64,000 nucleotides of DNA from assembly GCA_044869805.1 (NCBI GenBank), contig JBIOXV010000088.1, positions 1 to 64,000 of the forward strand. The letters are read 5' to 3'. This document shows, in pieces, positions 1-10,610 of this stretch. The first letter of the stretch is position 1. Each line of letters opens with the position of its first letter. The DNA comes from CAWDVR01 sp044869805 (GTDB taxonomy: Bacteria > Acidobacteriota > Thermoanaerobaculia > Multivoradales > SZUA-115). The notes beneath the pieces are model-generated. The model made no database searches, had not been told where the DNA came from, and saw nothing but the letters and a program-made list of their open reading frames with translations. The translations under genes were made by a program, and so were the position numbers.

Positions 1-427
1 CCGCGGCGACCTCAAACGGTTCCGCTCCGACCTGCTCGGCGCAGCCGAGGACTACGATCGCGCCCTGGAGCTGTTCGAAGCCGTCGAGGACCGGCTCGGC
101 CAGGCCAACGTCCTTCAGGCGAGAGGAGATCTCGAGACAGCGCGGGGAGATCTGGCGGCGGCGCGCAGATGGTACGCGCAAGCGCCGCCCATCTATCGCG
201 AGGTGGCCGACAGCCTGGGCTTGAGCAACGTGCTTACCGAGCTGGTGAAGCTCGATCTCGCGGAAGGCCGGCTGGAGGACGCTCGGTCCCGGCTGGAGGA
301 GGCCCTGCCTCTGGCGAAGAAGTCGGAGAACCGCTACGCCCTCGGGGTTCTGGCTGACGCGCTGCAGCAGCTCGCGGGTTCAGCCCCAGGGCCCACAGGC
401 TCAGAGCCGGCGAGGGCCGATCGGTAA
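1..427 (+). CDS. TPR-repeat protein, C-terminal part (5' end outside window)
   Basis: The frame is open from base 2 to a TAA at 425-427, so the start lies left of the window. The translation is alpha-helical and repetitive, with TPR-like signatures: an alanine at the turn, then Tyr/Leu pairs, as in AAEDYDRALELFEAVEDRLG, a second unit around RRWYAQAPPIYREVADSLG, and a third around EDARSRLEEALPLAKKS. The last 20 residues are low-complexity Ser/Pro/Gly/Ala and probably disordered. TPR arrays are protein-protein interaction scaffolds; nothing visible here gives a partner or a catalytic domain. The missing N-terminus could carry a kinase, DNA-binding or zinc-finger module, as is common for such proteins. 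Another TPR protein lies at 10.6 kb but is not obviously a close copy. Confidence 0.75.
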   Translation, partial: RGDLKRFRSDLLGAAEDYDRALELFEAVEDRLGQANVLQARGDLETARGDLAAARRWYAQAPPIYREVADSLGLSNVLTELVKLDLAEGRLEDARSRLEEALPLAKKSENRYALGVLADALQQLAGSAPGPTGSEPARADR

Positions 428-460
428 ACCGCGGGCGTCCGCGTAGCGCCGCTTCCGGCC

Positions 461-874
461 TCAGGCCGCGGCCCAGTCCTCCACCCGCAGCCCCTCGAAC
501 GCCCGGAAGTGCCTCACGTTCCGGGTGACGAGTATCAGATCATGGATGGCGGCCACGGCCGCGATCTGGGAATCGACGGAGCTCGCGGGCTGACCGAGAT
601 GGCTCAGGCGTGCCCGCTCGCGCGCATGCCACTCAGCAGCCATCGCGTCGTAGGACAGAATCGGCATCTCCGAAGCAGCCAGCTTACGGAGGAAGAACTC
701 GAGCTGACTGCGCCGCTTGGAGGGCGGCAACCGATAGCTGCCGAAACACAGCTCGTTCCATACCGGAGCTGCCGTAGCGTACTCGCCGCTATAGGACTCC
801 AGTCGTCGCAGGATCGAGGAATCGGGCTCGAGCTTCGTGGGTTCAGACAGAGTGTAGGTATCGACGAGGTACCG
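461..874 (-). CDS. PIN-domain toxin, VapC/FitB type; no canonical start codon
   Basis: In frame from about 874 to the stop at 461 the translation begins RYLVDTYTLSEPTK, the usual first strand of a VapC/FitB toxin with its metal-binding Asp. It continues with WNELCFGS (conserved Glu), SSVDSQIAAVAA (third acidic site) and ends LVTRNVRHF...GLRVEDW, typical of the family. PIN toxins are Mg-dependent ribonucleases that usually cleave tRNA or rRNA. It follows the Phd-type antitoxin gene with the normal order and spacing. The oddity is the start: upstream of RYLVDT the frame has no ATG, GTG, TTG or CTG before an in-frame TGA inside the antitoxin gene. The codon before Arg is CTC. The first TTG, at 730, would remove the N-terminal Asp and the conserved Glu. 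The gene may be dead at initiation, use a non-standard start, or carry a sequencing error. The family call is firm; activity is uncertain. Confidence 0.7.
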   Translation of the reverse strand, partial: RYLVDTYTLSEPTKLEPDSSILRRLESYSGEYATAAPVWNELCFGSYRLPPSKRRSQLEFFLRKLAASEMPILSYDAMAAEWHARERARLSHLGQPASSVDSQIAAVAAIHDLILVTRNVRHFRAFEGLRVEDWAAA

Positions 875-879
875 GAGCC

Positions 880-1158
880 TTACAGATCGACCTCGCGTCC
901 GGGCGACCTGTCCCGGAGGTCCGCGAAGACCTCACCGATCTCGGTCATAACCGAGAGATCCGCTTCCTCGCGGAACGACTTCATCGCCTCCCAAGCGGTC
1001 GGTCTCGCGGGCTGCATCCGTTCGTAGTCGCGGATGGAAACCAACACCGCCACCGGACGGCCGCGGCGGGTCAGCTCGACCGGCGGACCCTTCTCGGCCT
1101 CGTGGACGAGAGCCGGCAGCCGGTTGCGGGCGGCGGCGATGGAATACTGCTTGAGCAT
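880..1158 (-). CDS. Phd/YefM-family type II antitoxin
   Basis: This 92-residue protein starts MLKQYSIAAARNRLPALVHE and continues with VELTRRGRPVAVLVS, the N-terminal fold of Phd/YefM antitoxins that binds operator DNA. The C-terminal half (AWEAMKSFREEADL and onward) would be the toxin-binding tail. A GGAG ribosome binding site lies 6-7 bases before the ATG. The stop codon is within 6 bases of the coding sequence of the PIN toxin downstream, so the two form one operon. Antitoxins of this family neutralise the toxin and repress their own promoter; a short palindrome just upstream (1181-1192) would suit that. Phd antitoxins paired with PIN rather than Doc toxins are well known. Confidence 0.85.
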   Translation of the reverse strand: MLKQYSIAAARNRLPALVHEAEKGPPVELTRRGRPVAVLVSIRDYERMQPARPTAWEAMKSFREEADLSVMTEIGEVFADLRDRSPGREVDL

Positions 1159-1169
1159 AGGGGTCTCCA

Positions 1170-1192
1170 GATGGCGCTCTAGATGGGCATCT
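1170..1192. promoter_or_regulatory. candidate operator of the Phd/PIN operon
   Basis: AGATG-GG-CATCT at 1181-1192 is a palindrome with 5-bp arms. A further AGATGG half-site lies 11 bp away at 1170, one helical turn, just upstream of the antitoxin start codon. Spaced half-sites fit cooperative binding by a Phd-type repressor. This is an inference from position and symmetry only. Confidence 0.35.
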
Positions 1193-1240
1193 TAGGCCCC
1201 CCACGCCCCGGACCCCTCCGCAAGAGCCGGTGGCTTGCGG

Positions 1241-2806
1241 CTACCGGAGCGCCTCCTTGATAAACCTCACCACATCATCCCGGAACTTCCGGTGGTCGGC
1301 TTTGCGGATGTACATCATGTGGCCGGACTCGTAGAAGGCGAACGAGACGTTGCCGCGCAGGGGCTCGGGCAGCTCCAGGTGGTCGACGGTGTAGATCGAG
1401 TCGAAGTAGGGAGTCGCGAAGTCGTAGTAGCCGCTGGCGACCAGCACCTTGAGCGCCGGATTGCGGGTCATGGCGCCGCGCAGGTCCTCGGCCAGGTTGG
1501 GGAAGCCCATCCCGCCGTCGCGTTCGCGCAGGAACTTCCATGGCCAGACCCCGGGGCTCAAGGGCCGATACGGCTGGTCGTTCTCGTACTGTAGGTCTCG
1601 GCGCAGGTAGTCGTTGAGCAGGGCCACGTAGCCGACGCTCACCGCCTCGATCGAGGGGTCGAACTCCGAGAGCTCACCGGCCGAGTCGCGGTCGTAGCCG
1701 GTGAAGCGGCTGTCGAGCCGGCCCACGGTCTTGCCCTCGGCGCGCAGCAGCTCCTTGAGGTAGCGATAGATCCCGACCCGCAGGTTGGTGCGCTCCACGT
1801 AGTCCACGGAGAGGCCGGTGTAGCGCGCCACGCGCTCGGCGATCCTGCGGCGCTCGGCGGGCGGCAGGCGGTCGCCCTGGTGCAGGGCCAGGGCGTACTC
1901 GCCGCGCGCGAACTGCTCGACCTCCGCCAGCGTCTTGCCGAGGTCGCCCGAGAGCTCCGGCGGCAGCTTCTTGTGGTACCAGGCGGTGGCGGCGTAGGTC
2001 GGCAGGTGGATGATGTAGGGGATGTCGTTGCCGATCGCGAACTCCTGGTTCTGCCAGTTGAGGATCGTGGAGATCAGCACCAAGCCGTTCAAGTACATGC
2101 CATGGCGCTGCTGGAGGTGGGCCGCGAGGCCCGCCGCGCGCGTGGTGCCGTAGCTCTCGCCGGCGATGAACTTGGGCGACGCCCAGCGCTGGTTGCGGGT
2201 CGCCCACAGGCGGATGAACTCGCCCACGGACTCGATGTCCTCGTCCACTCCGTGGAACTGCGCCCGGTCCTCGCCGGGCGCCACGCGCGACCAGCCGGTG
2301 GCCACCGGGTCGATGAACACCAGGTCGCTCGCCGGCAGCAGGCTGTAGTCGTTGTCCACCAGCTTGCCGGGTGGCGGCAGGGGCAGGCCCTCGTCGTCCA
2401 TCATCACCTTCTTCGGGCCGAAGGCCCCGAGGTGCACCCACACCGCCGCCGCCCCGGGGCCGCCGTTGAAGCTGAAGGTCACGGGCCGGGTGGCCGGGTC
2501 GGTGACGCCGTCGAGCGTGTAGGCGACGAAGAAGACCGAGGCCTTGGCCTTGCCCTCCTCGTCCTTCATCACGTAGTTGCCGGCGGTGGCGGTGTAGGCG
2601 ATGCGCTCGCGCCCGAGGGTCAGGGAGTGGCGCGTGACGGAGGACTTCTCCTCCAGCACGGGCTTCTTTTCCTCGGCCTTGCCGGCGGCCTGCTCGTCAC
2701 TCTTGTCGGGCTCGTCGGCGCCCCGGGCCGCGCCGGGCCCGGCGAGCAGGCAGGACAGGATGAGGGCGGAGAGCAGGGCGACAAACCACGGGCGCTTGGC
2801 AGGCAT
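1241..2806 (-). CDS. secreted serine carboxypeptidase, peptidase family S10
   Basis: The ATG at 2806 is preceded by AGAGGAG at good spacing and gives a Sec signal peptide (positive MPAKR, hydrophobic core, AARGA) followed by an acidic, Lys-rich linker. The 521-residue protein carries the S10 set: FNGGPGAAA near residue 115 for the oxyanion hole, GESYG near residue 216 with the nucleophilic Ser, YYDFATP near 460 for the Asp, and SGHMMY near 494 for the His. S10 enzymes remove C-terminal residues from peptides at acidic pH; here it would act in the periplasm or outside the cell. A longer reading frame upstream is only a shadow of the regulator gene. It lies 95 bp downstream of the FHA regulator on the same strand, so it may be co-transcribed with it. 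Substrate preference cannot be read from the sequence. Confidence 0.9.
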   Translation of the reverse strand: MPAKRPWFVALLSALILSCLLAGPGAARGADEPDKSDEQAAGKAEEKKPVLEEKSSVTRHSLTLGRERIAYTATAGNYVMKDEEGKAKASVFFVAYTLDGVTDPATRPVTFSFNGGPGAAAVWVHLGAFGPKKVMMDDEGLPLPPPGKLVDNDYSLLPASDLVFIDPVATGWSRVAPGEDRAQFHGVDEDIESVGEFIRLWATRNQRWASPKFIAGESYGTTRAAGLAAHLQQRHGMYLNGLVLISTILNWQNQEFAIGNDIPYIIHLPTYAATAWYHKKLPPELSGDLGKTLAEVEQFARGEYALALHQGDRLPPAERRRIAERVARYTGLSVDYVERTNLRVGIYRYLKELLRAEGKTVGRLDSRFTGYDRDSAGELSEFDPSIEAVSVGYVALLNDYLRRDLQYENDQPYRPLSPGVWPWKFLRERDGGMGFPNLAEDLRGAMTRNPALKVLVASGYYDFATPYFDSIYTVDHLELPEPLRGNVSFAFYESGHMMYIRKADHRKFRDDVVRFIKEALR

Positions 2807-2901
2807 CGAAAGTCTCCTCTTGGCCGGGCAGAGCCGGGGCGTGCTCCTCCGACATACGTCGGTGCGCAGCGCAGGTTCTCGTCCGACCGGCCCCGCCGGC
2901 C

Positions 2902-4713
2902 CTACTCCGCCAGCCCCAGCTCTTTGAGCTTGCGATAGAAGGTGCTGCGCGGCAGGTCCAGGAGCTCCATGGCGCGGGCCGAGTCGCCCTCGGCGGCGGC
3001 CAGCGCCACGCGCACGGCCTGGCGCTCGGCGGCGGCCACCGCGTCGTCGAAGCGGAAACCGGCGGCTGCCGCGCCGGTGCCCTGGCCCTGCCTGACGCGC
3101 TGCGAGAGGTGGGCGAGGTCGAGGGCCTCGCCGCCCTCGAGCAGCAGCGTGGCCTTGGCGATCTCGTTCTCCAGCTCGCGCACGTTGCCAGGCCAGTCGT
3201 AGCGCACCAGGGCGCCGAGCGCGGCGCGCCGGATGCCGCGGCTCGCCAGGCCGTTCTTCTTGAGCTCGCGGTGGAAGAAGTGCGAGGCGAGGGCCGGGAT
3301 CTCCTCTCGGCGCTGGCGCAGCGGCGGCACCTCGACCTCGAAAGCGGCGAGGCGGTGGTAGAGGTCGCGGCGGAAGGCCTGCTCCGCGATCAGCGCCGGC
3401 AGCGGCCGGTTGGTGGCGGCCACGAAGCGCACGTCGACCTCGACCGGGTGCCTGCCGCCGACCCGGTAGAGCCGCGTGTTCTCGAGCACCCGCAGCACCT
3501 TGGCCTGGGTCTCGAGCGCCATGTCGCCCACCTCGTCGAGGAAAACGGTGCCGCCGCTCGCCTTCTCGAGCAGTCCGGGCCGCGCCTCGACGCCGGTCGC
3601 CACCCCACGCTCGATGCCGAACAGCTCCGCTTCCAGCAGCTCGCGGGGCAGCGCCGCGCAGTTGACGGCGAGGAAAGGGCCGCGCATCCGGCTGGACTGC
3701 TCGTGGACGAAGCGGGCCAGGACCTCCTTGCCCACTCCCGACTCGCCGAGGATCAGCACCGGTACTTCGCCGCGGGCTACCTTGGCGGCCTGCTTGTAGA
3801 TCGCGGCCATCGCCGAGGCGGCTGCCGCCGGTGCCAGTGGCTCGGCGGCGCTGTCGTCCGCTGGCCGTCGCGACTGCCGGCGGCCTGGGCCGGGTGAATC
3901 GAGGGCGGCGAGCAAGGCCAGGGCGAGGCGCAGCAGAGGCACGAGCGGCTCCAGGGCCTGGGGTTCGGCGAGCCGCAGGCGGAGCACCCACCCGCCCTCG
4001 CCCACCAGCTCGAGGCTGCGCACCTCGCGCCCGGCGCGCGGCGAGGAGGCGGCGGCGATGACCTCTTCACCTCGTCCGGAGGCTTCAACTCGTCCGGAGG
4101 CTTCACCTCGTCCGGAGGCTTCACCACCCGCCGAGGTGCGCAGCACCTCGGCGCGGGCGAGCGGCAGGATCAGTAACCAGTCTTTGAGCAGCGCGGCGCC
4201 GGCCTCGCCCACCGAGAGGCCGGCCGGCAGCGCTTCGGCCAGGCGCTCGAGGCTGGCGGCCAGCGGCTCCACCGGGCCCAAGGTCCCGGTGTGGGGGCCG
4301 GCGTTCGCCGCCACGGTGGTCGAGGGGACGCGCGCACCGTCCCCCGGCTCCTCCGCGCCGGCGAGCAGCACCTGCGACGCGGCGGCGTCGGTGGGCACGA
4401 TCATCGCCTGGGCGCTGCCGAAGGCGAACGCGCTCCAGTCGGCCGCCGTGGCGCGGTGGATGCGCCTGCCCTTCAAAAAGGTGCCGTTTTTCGAGTCGAG
4501 GTCGGTGACCACCACGCCACCGTCGGGCAGCACCTCCAGCCGCGCGTGCCGGCGGGACACCCCGGGGTTGGTGAGCACCACCTCGCAGGTCGGCGCCGAG
4601 CCCACCACGTGCGTGCCGGGCTCGAGCACGAAGCGCTGCACCGAGCCGCCGTCCTCGGAGAGCACCTTGAGGTGATATGCGGGCGGTTGATCCTTGCGCA
4701 TACTGGAACCCAT
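2902..4713 (-). CDS. FHA-domain sigma-54-type AAA+ transcriptional regulator
   Basis: The 603-residue protein has an N-terminal FHA domain (SRRHARLEV, DSKNGTFLKG, roughly residues 20-95), a variable middle with EASGR repeats, an AAA+ domain with Walker A GESGVGKE and VFLDEVGDMA, and a C-terminal Fis-type helix-turn-helix (AMELLDLPRSTFYRKLKEL). FHA binds phosphothreonine, so a Ser/Thr kinase input is likely, possibly the kinase at 19.3 kb. The loop that contacts sigma-54, normally GAFTGA, reads GVATGV here: the Phe is replaced, so contact with sigma-54 may differ. I chose the ATG at 4713 because a TACTAT box lies 9 bases upstream and no Shine-Dalgarno is visible; an ATG at 4701 is also possible. 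It is divergent from the M29 aminopeptidase and upstream of the S10 peptidase, both plausible targets. Confidence 0.88.
   Translation of the reverse strand: MGSSMRKDQPPAYHLKVLSEDGGSVQRFVLEPGTHVVGSAPTCEVVLTNPGVSRRHARLEVLPDGGVVVTDLDSKNGTFLKGRRIHRATAADWSAFAFGSAQAMIVPTDAAASQVLLAGAEEPGDGARVPSTTVAANAGPHTGTLGPVEPLAASLERLAEALPAGLSVGEAGAALLKDWLLILPLARAEVLRTSAGGEASGRGEASGRVEASGRGEEVIAAASSPRAGREVRSLELVGEGGWVLRLRLAEPQALEPLVPLLRLALALLAALDSPGPGRRQSRRPADDSAAEPLAPAAAASAMAAIYKQAAKVARGEVPVLILGESGVGKEVLARFVHEQSSRMRGPFLAVNCAALPRELLEAELFGIERGVATGVEARPGLLEKASGGTVFLDEVGDMALETQAKVLRVLENTRLYRVGGRHPVEVDVRFVAATNRPLPALIAEQAFRRDLYHRLAAFEVEVPPLRQRREEIPALASHFFHRELKKNGLASRGIRRAALGALVRYDWPGNVRELENEIAKATLLLEGGEALDLAHLSQRVRQGQGTGAAAAGFRFDDAVAAAERQAVRVALAAAEGDSARAMELLDLPRSTFYRKLKELGLAE
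4071..4124 (-). repeat. three 18-bp tandem repeats inside the FHA regulator gene
   Basis: Three near-identical 18-bp units (4071-4088, 4089-4106, 4107-4124) encode GEASGR/VEASGR/GEASGR between the FHA and AAA+ domains. The unit length is a multiple of three, so slippage would change linker length without breaking the frame. This is a candidate length-variable linker. Confidence 0.85.
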
Positions 4714-4722
4714 GGGGCAGCC

Positions 4723-4728
4723 ATAGTA
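4723..4728 (-). promoter_or_regulatory. candidate -10 box, FHA regulator (leaderless)
   Basis: TACTAT on the minus strand ends 9 bases before the ATG at 4713, and no Shine-Dalgarno sequence lies in between. This fits a transcript that begins at or very near the start codon. No clear -35 box is seen. Confidence 0.35.
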
Positions 4729-4747
4729 GCCCGGTGGCCGGCGCGGC

Positions 4748-4813
4748 GCACGGCAGCCGCCTTGGCCCACGGCAGCCGCCTTGGCGCACGGCAGCTGCCT
4801 TGGTGCACGGCAG
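4748..4813. repeat. 19-bp tandem repeat array between divergent genes
   Basis: Three full 19-bp units (4748-4766, 4767-4785, 4786-4804; consensus CACGGCAGCCGCCTTGG plus flank) and a partial fourth lie between the divergent regulator and aminopeptidase genes. The array could space the promoters or hold a repeated binding site. It differs from the neighbouring coding DNA by its regular period. Confidence 0.8.
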
Positions 4814-4850
4814 TATCGGCGTAGTACATTGCGCCCCCGAGGAGCTTTCG

Positions 4851-5966
4851 ATGAGCGATGCCCGAGCCGCCAAGCTGGCCGAGATCCTGGTCCACTACTC
4901 GTGCGCGCTCGCCCCCGGCGACAAGCTGCTGATCGAGTCCTTCGACGCCCCGCTGGGCTTCGTCAACCTGCTCGTGCGCACCGCCGTCGCGGCCGGCGCC
5001 CAGCCGCTGGTGCAGCTCAAGAGCCAGGCGGTGCTGCGCGAGCTGCTGCTCGGGGCCGAGCCCGACCAGCTCCGCGTGATGGCCGAGGCGGAGGCCAGGG
5101 TGATGTCCCAGGTCGCGGCCTACATCGGCATCCGCGGCGGCGAGAACGTGGCCGAGCTGGCCGACGTGCCGGCCGAGAAGATGCGGCTCTACGAGTCGCT
5201 GGTGTTCCGGCCGGTGCACCTCGAGCTGCGCGTCAAGCGCACTCGCTGGGTGATCCTGCGCTGGCCGACGGCGGCCATGGCGCAGCTCGCCGGACGCCCG
5301 ACGGCGGCATTCGAGGACTTTTTCTTCCGCGTCTGCACCCTCGACTACGCGCGCATGTCACGGGCGCTGCTGCCGCTCCAGGAGCTGATGCAGGCGACCG
5401 ACCGCGTTCGGCTCCTCGCCCCCGGCACCGACCTCCGCTTCAGCATCCGGGGCATCCCGGCGGTGGCCTGCGACGGCCGCAACAACCTGCCGGACGGCGA
5501 GGTGTTCACGGCGCCGGTGGCCGGCAGCGTCGAGGGCACGATCCGCTACAACGCAGCCTCGATCTACCGCGGCGTGCTGCACGAGCACGTCACCTTCCGC
5601 TTCGAGCGCGGCCGCATCGTCGAGGCCGACAGCAGCAACCCGCGGCACCTGGCCGAGATCCTCGACACCGACCCCGGGGCGCGCTCGATCGGCGAGTTCG
5701 CGATCGCCTTCAACCCGCACATCACCTCGCCGATCAAGGACATCCTGTTCGACGAGAAGATCGCCGGCAGCATCCACCTGACGCCGGGCAACTGCTACGA
5801 CGAGGCCTCGAACGGCAACCAGAGCCAGGTGCACTGGGACCTGGTGCTGATGATGGCCCCCGAGCACGGCGGCGGCGAGATCTGGTTCGACGACCGCCTG
5901 GTGAGGCGGGACGGCCGCTTCGTGCTACCGGAGCTGGCGGGGCTGAACCCCGAGAACCTGGTGTAG
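4851..5966 (+). CDS. M29-family metallo-aminopeptidase (thermophilic aminopeptidase type)
   Basis: The 371-residue protein begins at an ATG with GAGGAG 6 bases upstream. Its plan is that of AmpS/AmpT M29 aminopeptidases: an N-terminal alpha/beta domain, then a C-terminal metal domain with GEVFTAP (Glu near residue 216), GEFAIAFN (Glu near 281), GSIHLTPGNCY (His near 309) and QVHWDLV (His and Asp near 328-330), which match the family's metal ligands in order. These enzymes remove N-terminal amino acids from peptides in the cytoplasm. No signal peptide is present. The length is close to, slightly below, the roughly 400 residues of known members. A TACATT box at 4825-4830 is a possible -10. The stop codon directly abuts that of the convergent BNR gene. 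Confidence 0.88.
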   Translation: MSDARAAKLAEILVHYSCALAPGDKLLIESFDAPLGFVNLLVRTAVAAGAQPLVQLKSQAVLRELLLGAEPDQLRVMAEAEARVMSQVAAYIGIRGGENVAELADVPAEKMRLYESLVFRPVHLELRVKRTRWVILRWPTAAMAQLAGRPTAAFEDFFFRVCTLDYARMSRALLPLQELMQATDRVRLLAPGTDLRFSIRGIPAVACDGRNNLPDGEVFTAPVAGSVEGTIRYNAASIYRGVLHEHVTFRFERGRIVEADSSNPRHLAEILDTDPGARSIGEFAIAFNPHITSPIKDILFDEKIAGSIHLTPGNCYDEASNGNQSQVHWDLVLMMAPEHGGGEIWFDDRLVRRDGRFVLPELAGLNPENLV

Positions 5967-9283
<3,317 letters not shown>

Positions 9284-9290
<7 letters not shown>

Positions 9291-9883
9291 CGGGAACCTC
9301 CGGTTCGTAGCTCGAGTCGGTGCGCAACGTCGTGGGTCGTGGGGCAGGCCGCGGCCAGCCGGTCGAGGAGCGAGGCCGCCTCTCTATCCACCTGCAGCAA
9401 AGCCCGCGTCTCCGGGCGCAGGAAGCCCTCGGCGACCATGGTGTCGAGAAAGGCGACCAGCGGGCTGAAGAAGCCCTCGGTGTCGAGCAGGCCCACCGGC
9501 TTGTCGTGCAGGCCGAGCTGCCGCCAGGTCCAGATCTCGAACAGCTCGTCGAGCGTGCCGATGCCCCCGGGCAGGGCCAGGAAGCCGTCCGCCAGGGTGG
9601 CCATCAGCGCCTTGCGCTCGTGCATCGAGGCCACCACGTGCAGCTCGGTCAACCCGGTGTGGCCTACCTCGCGCTCGGAGAGGTGGCCGGGAATGACGCC
9701 GATCGCTTCCCCGCCCGCCGCCAGCACGGCGTCCGCCAGCACACCCATCAAGCCCACCCGCCCGCCGCCGAAGACCAGCCCGATGCCGCGCTCGGCGAGC
9801 AGCGTCCCGGTATGGCGGGCCACGGCGGCAAAGACAGGCCGGGCTCCCCGATTGGAGCCGCAGAAGACGCACAGGCGTTTCAT
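9284..9883 (-). CDS. LOG-family nucleoside 5'-monophosphate phosphoribohydrolase
   Basis: The 199-residue protein MKRLCVFCGSN... has the Rossmann-like LOG family fold with GGGRVGLMG near residue 40 and the signature PGGIGTLDELFE near residue 105, which binds the nucleotide phosphate and holds the catalytic Glu. LOG proteins split nucleoside monophosphates into base and ribose 5-phosphate; in plants and some bacteria they release cytokinins, and in others they act in nucleotide clean-up. The ATG at 9883 gives the standard family N-terminus, and the longer upstream reading frame is not supported. It overlaps the following BNR gene by 7 bp, so the two are translationally linked, though the functional tie is unclear. 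Confidence 0.92.
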
Positions 9884-10199
9884 CACAGGCGATGAGCGCG
9901 GTAGGTCGGAGCCCTGGAAAGCGGCAGCGGCAAAGCTGGCGCAGGCTACTACAGGCATCGGACCTCGTCAAACCAATACTGGCCGGCGGCCGAGCGCTCC
10001 TGTCGTAATAGCAATGCGTCGATAGCTGGATTCAGCGGTCGCGAGTGTCCCGGCTGCCGAAACTTCTTGCACCTCGAGGGAAACGGGCTCATCATACCGG
10101 GTGAAATTTCCCGGCTCCCTCGCCGTGGCCGGGTTCAGGCCGTACTTGAAGCTCTGGTCGGGAGAATCGAGCCCTCTGTTGAAGCACTAGGAGGCAGAG
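9884..10199. other. intergenic region with one palindrome, no gene seen
   Basis: This 316-bp stretch separates the minus-strand LOG gene from the plus-strand small secreted protein and should hold both promoters. I see no convincing coding frame. One symmetric site, CCGGG-TGAAATTT-CCCGG at 10097-10114, could be an operator or a weak hairpin. AGGAGG at 10189-10194 is the ribosome binding site of the next gene. Confidence 0.4.
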
Positions 10200-10556
10200 A
10201 TGAAACCTTCGCAGGTTCGTAAGCCGTTCCGTAATCTTTCTCTAGCAATACTTCTCGTCATCGGGATGCTGGCAGGGCCGGCGTCGGCCGCCTGGGGGCG
10301 GCCGATCGTAGGCGCGGAGGACCGGCCGAGCCTGGTGGCAAGCGTGGTCGACTTCCTGCTCGGGGCGTGGGCGCGGCTCAGCGGCCGGGCGGAGGACGGC
10401 GGCGGCCTGAGCGAGATTCCGCTGCCGGATGGCGGTACGCCCGCCGGCGGTGGCTCGGGCGGAGTCATCCCCCCGCCGGGCGGGGGCGGCGGTGGCGAAA
10501 CCACGAACGGCGGTGACTGCTCTCCGCATCCAGACCCGGACGGTTGCCCCGGTTGA
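10200..10556 (+). CDS. small secreted Gly/Pro-rich protein, unknown function
   Basis: This 118-residue protein has a perfect AGGAGG ribosome binding site five bases before its ATG and an N-terminal signal (MKPSQVRKPFRNLSLAILLVIGMLAGPASAA shape, cleaved after ASA). The mature part is short, with a possible amphipathic helix (SLVASVVDFLLGAWARLSG), then a long Gly-rich, Pro-rich tail ending in a Cys-containing CSPHPDPDGCPG. No family is recognised. It lies 54 bp upstream of a cytoplasmic zinc-motif TPR protein on the same strand and may be co-transcribed with it. Its size, export signal and partner recall secreted signalling peptides paired with TPR receptors, but this is inference. Confidence 0.75.
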   Translation: MKPSQVRKPFRNLSLAILLVIGMLAGPASAAWGRPIVGAEDRPSLVASVVDFLLGAWARLSGRAEDGGGLSEIPLPDGGTPAGGGSGGVIPPPGGGGGGETTNGGDCSPHPDPDGCPG

Positions 10557-10610
10557 GGTAGCAACCTGACACACACTGTGCCGTAGGATGCGCCAAGGGA
10601 GGTCTGCTCG

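Noticed and set aside
2807..3991. N-terminal extension of the S10 peptidase frame
   Set aside because: It runs through the FHA regulator gene in another frame. The ATG at 2806 has a ribosome binding site and a signal peptide.
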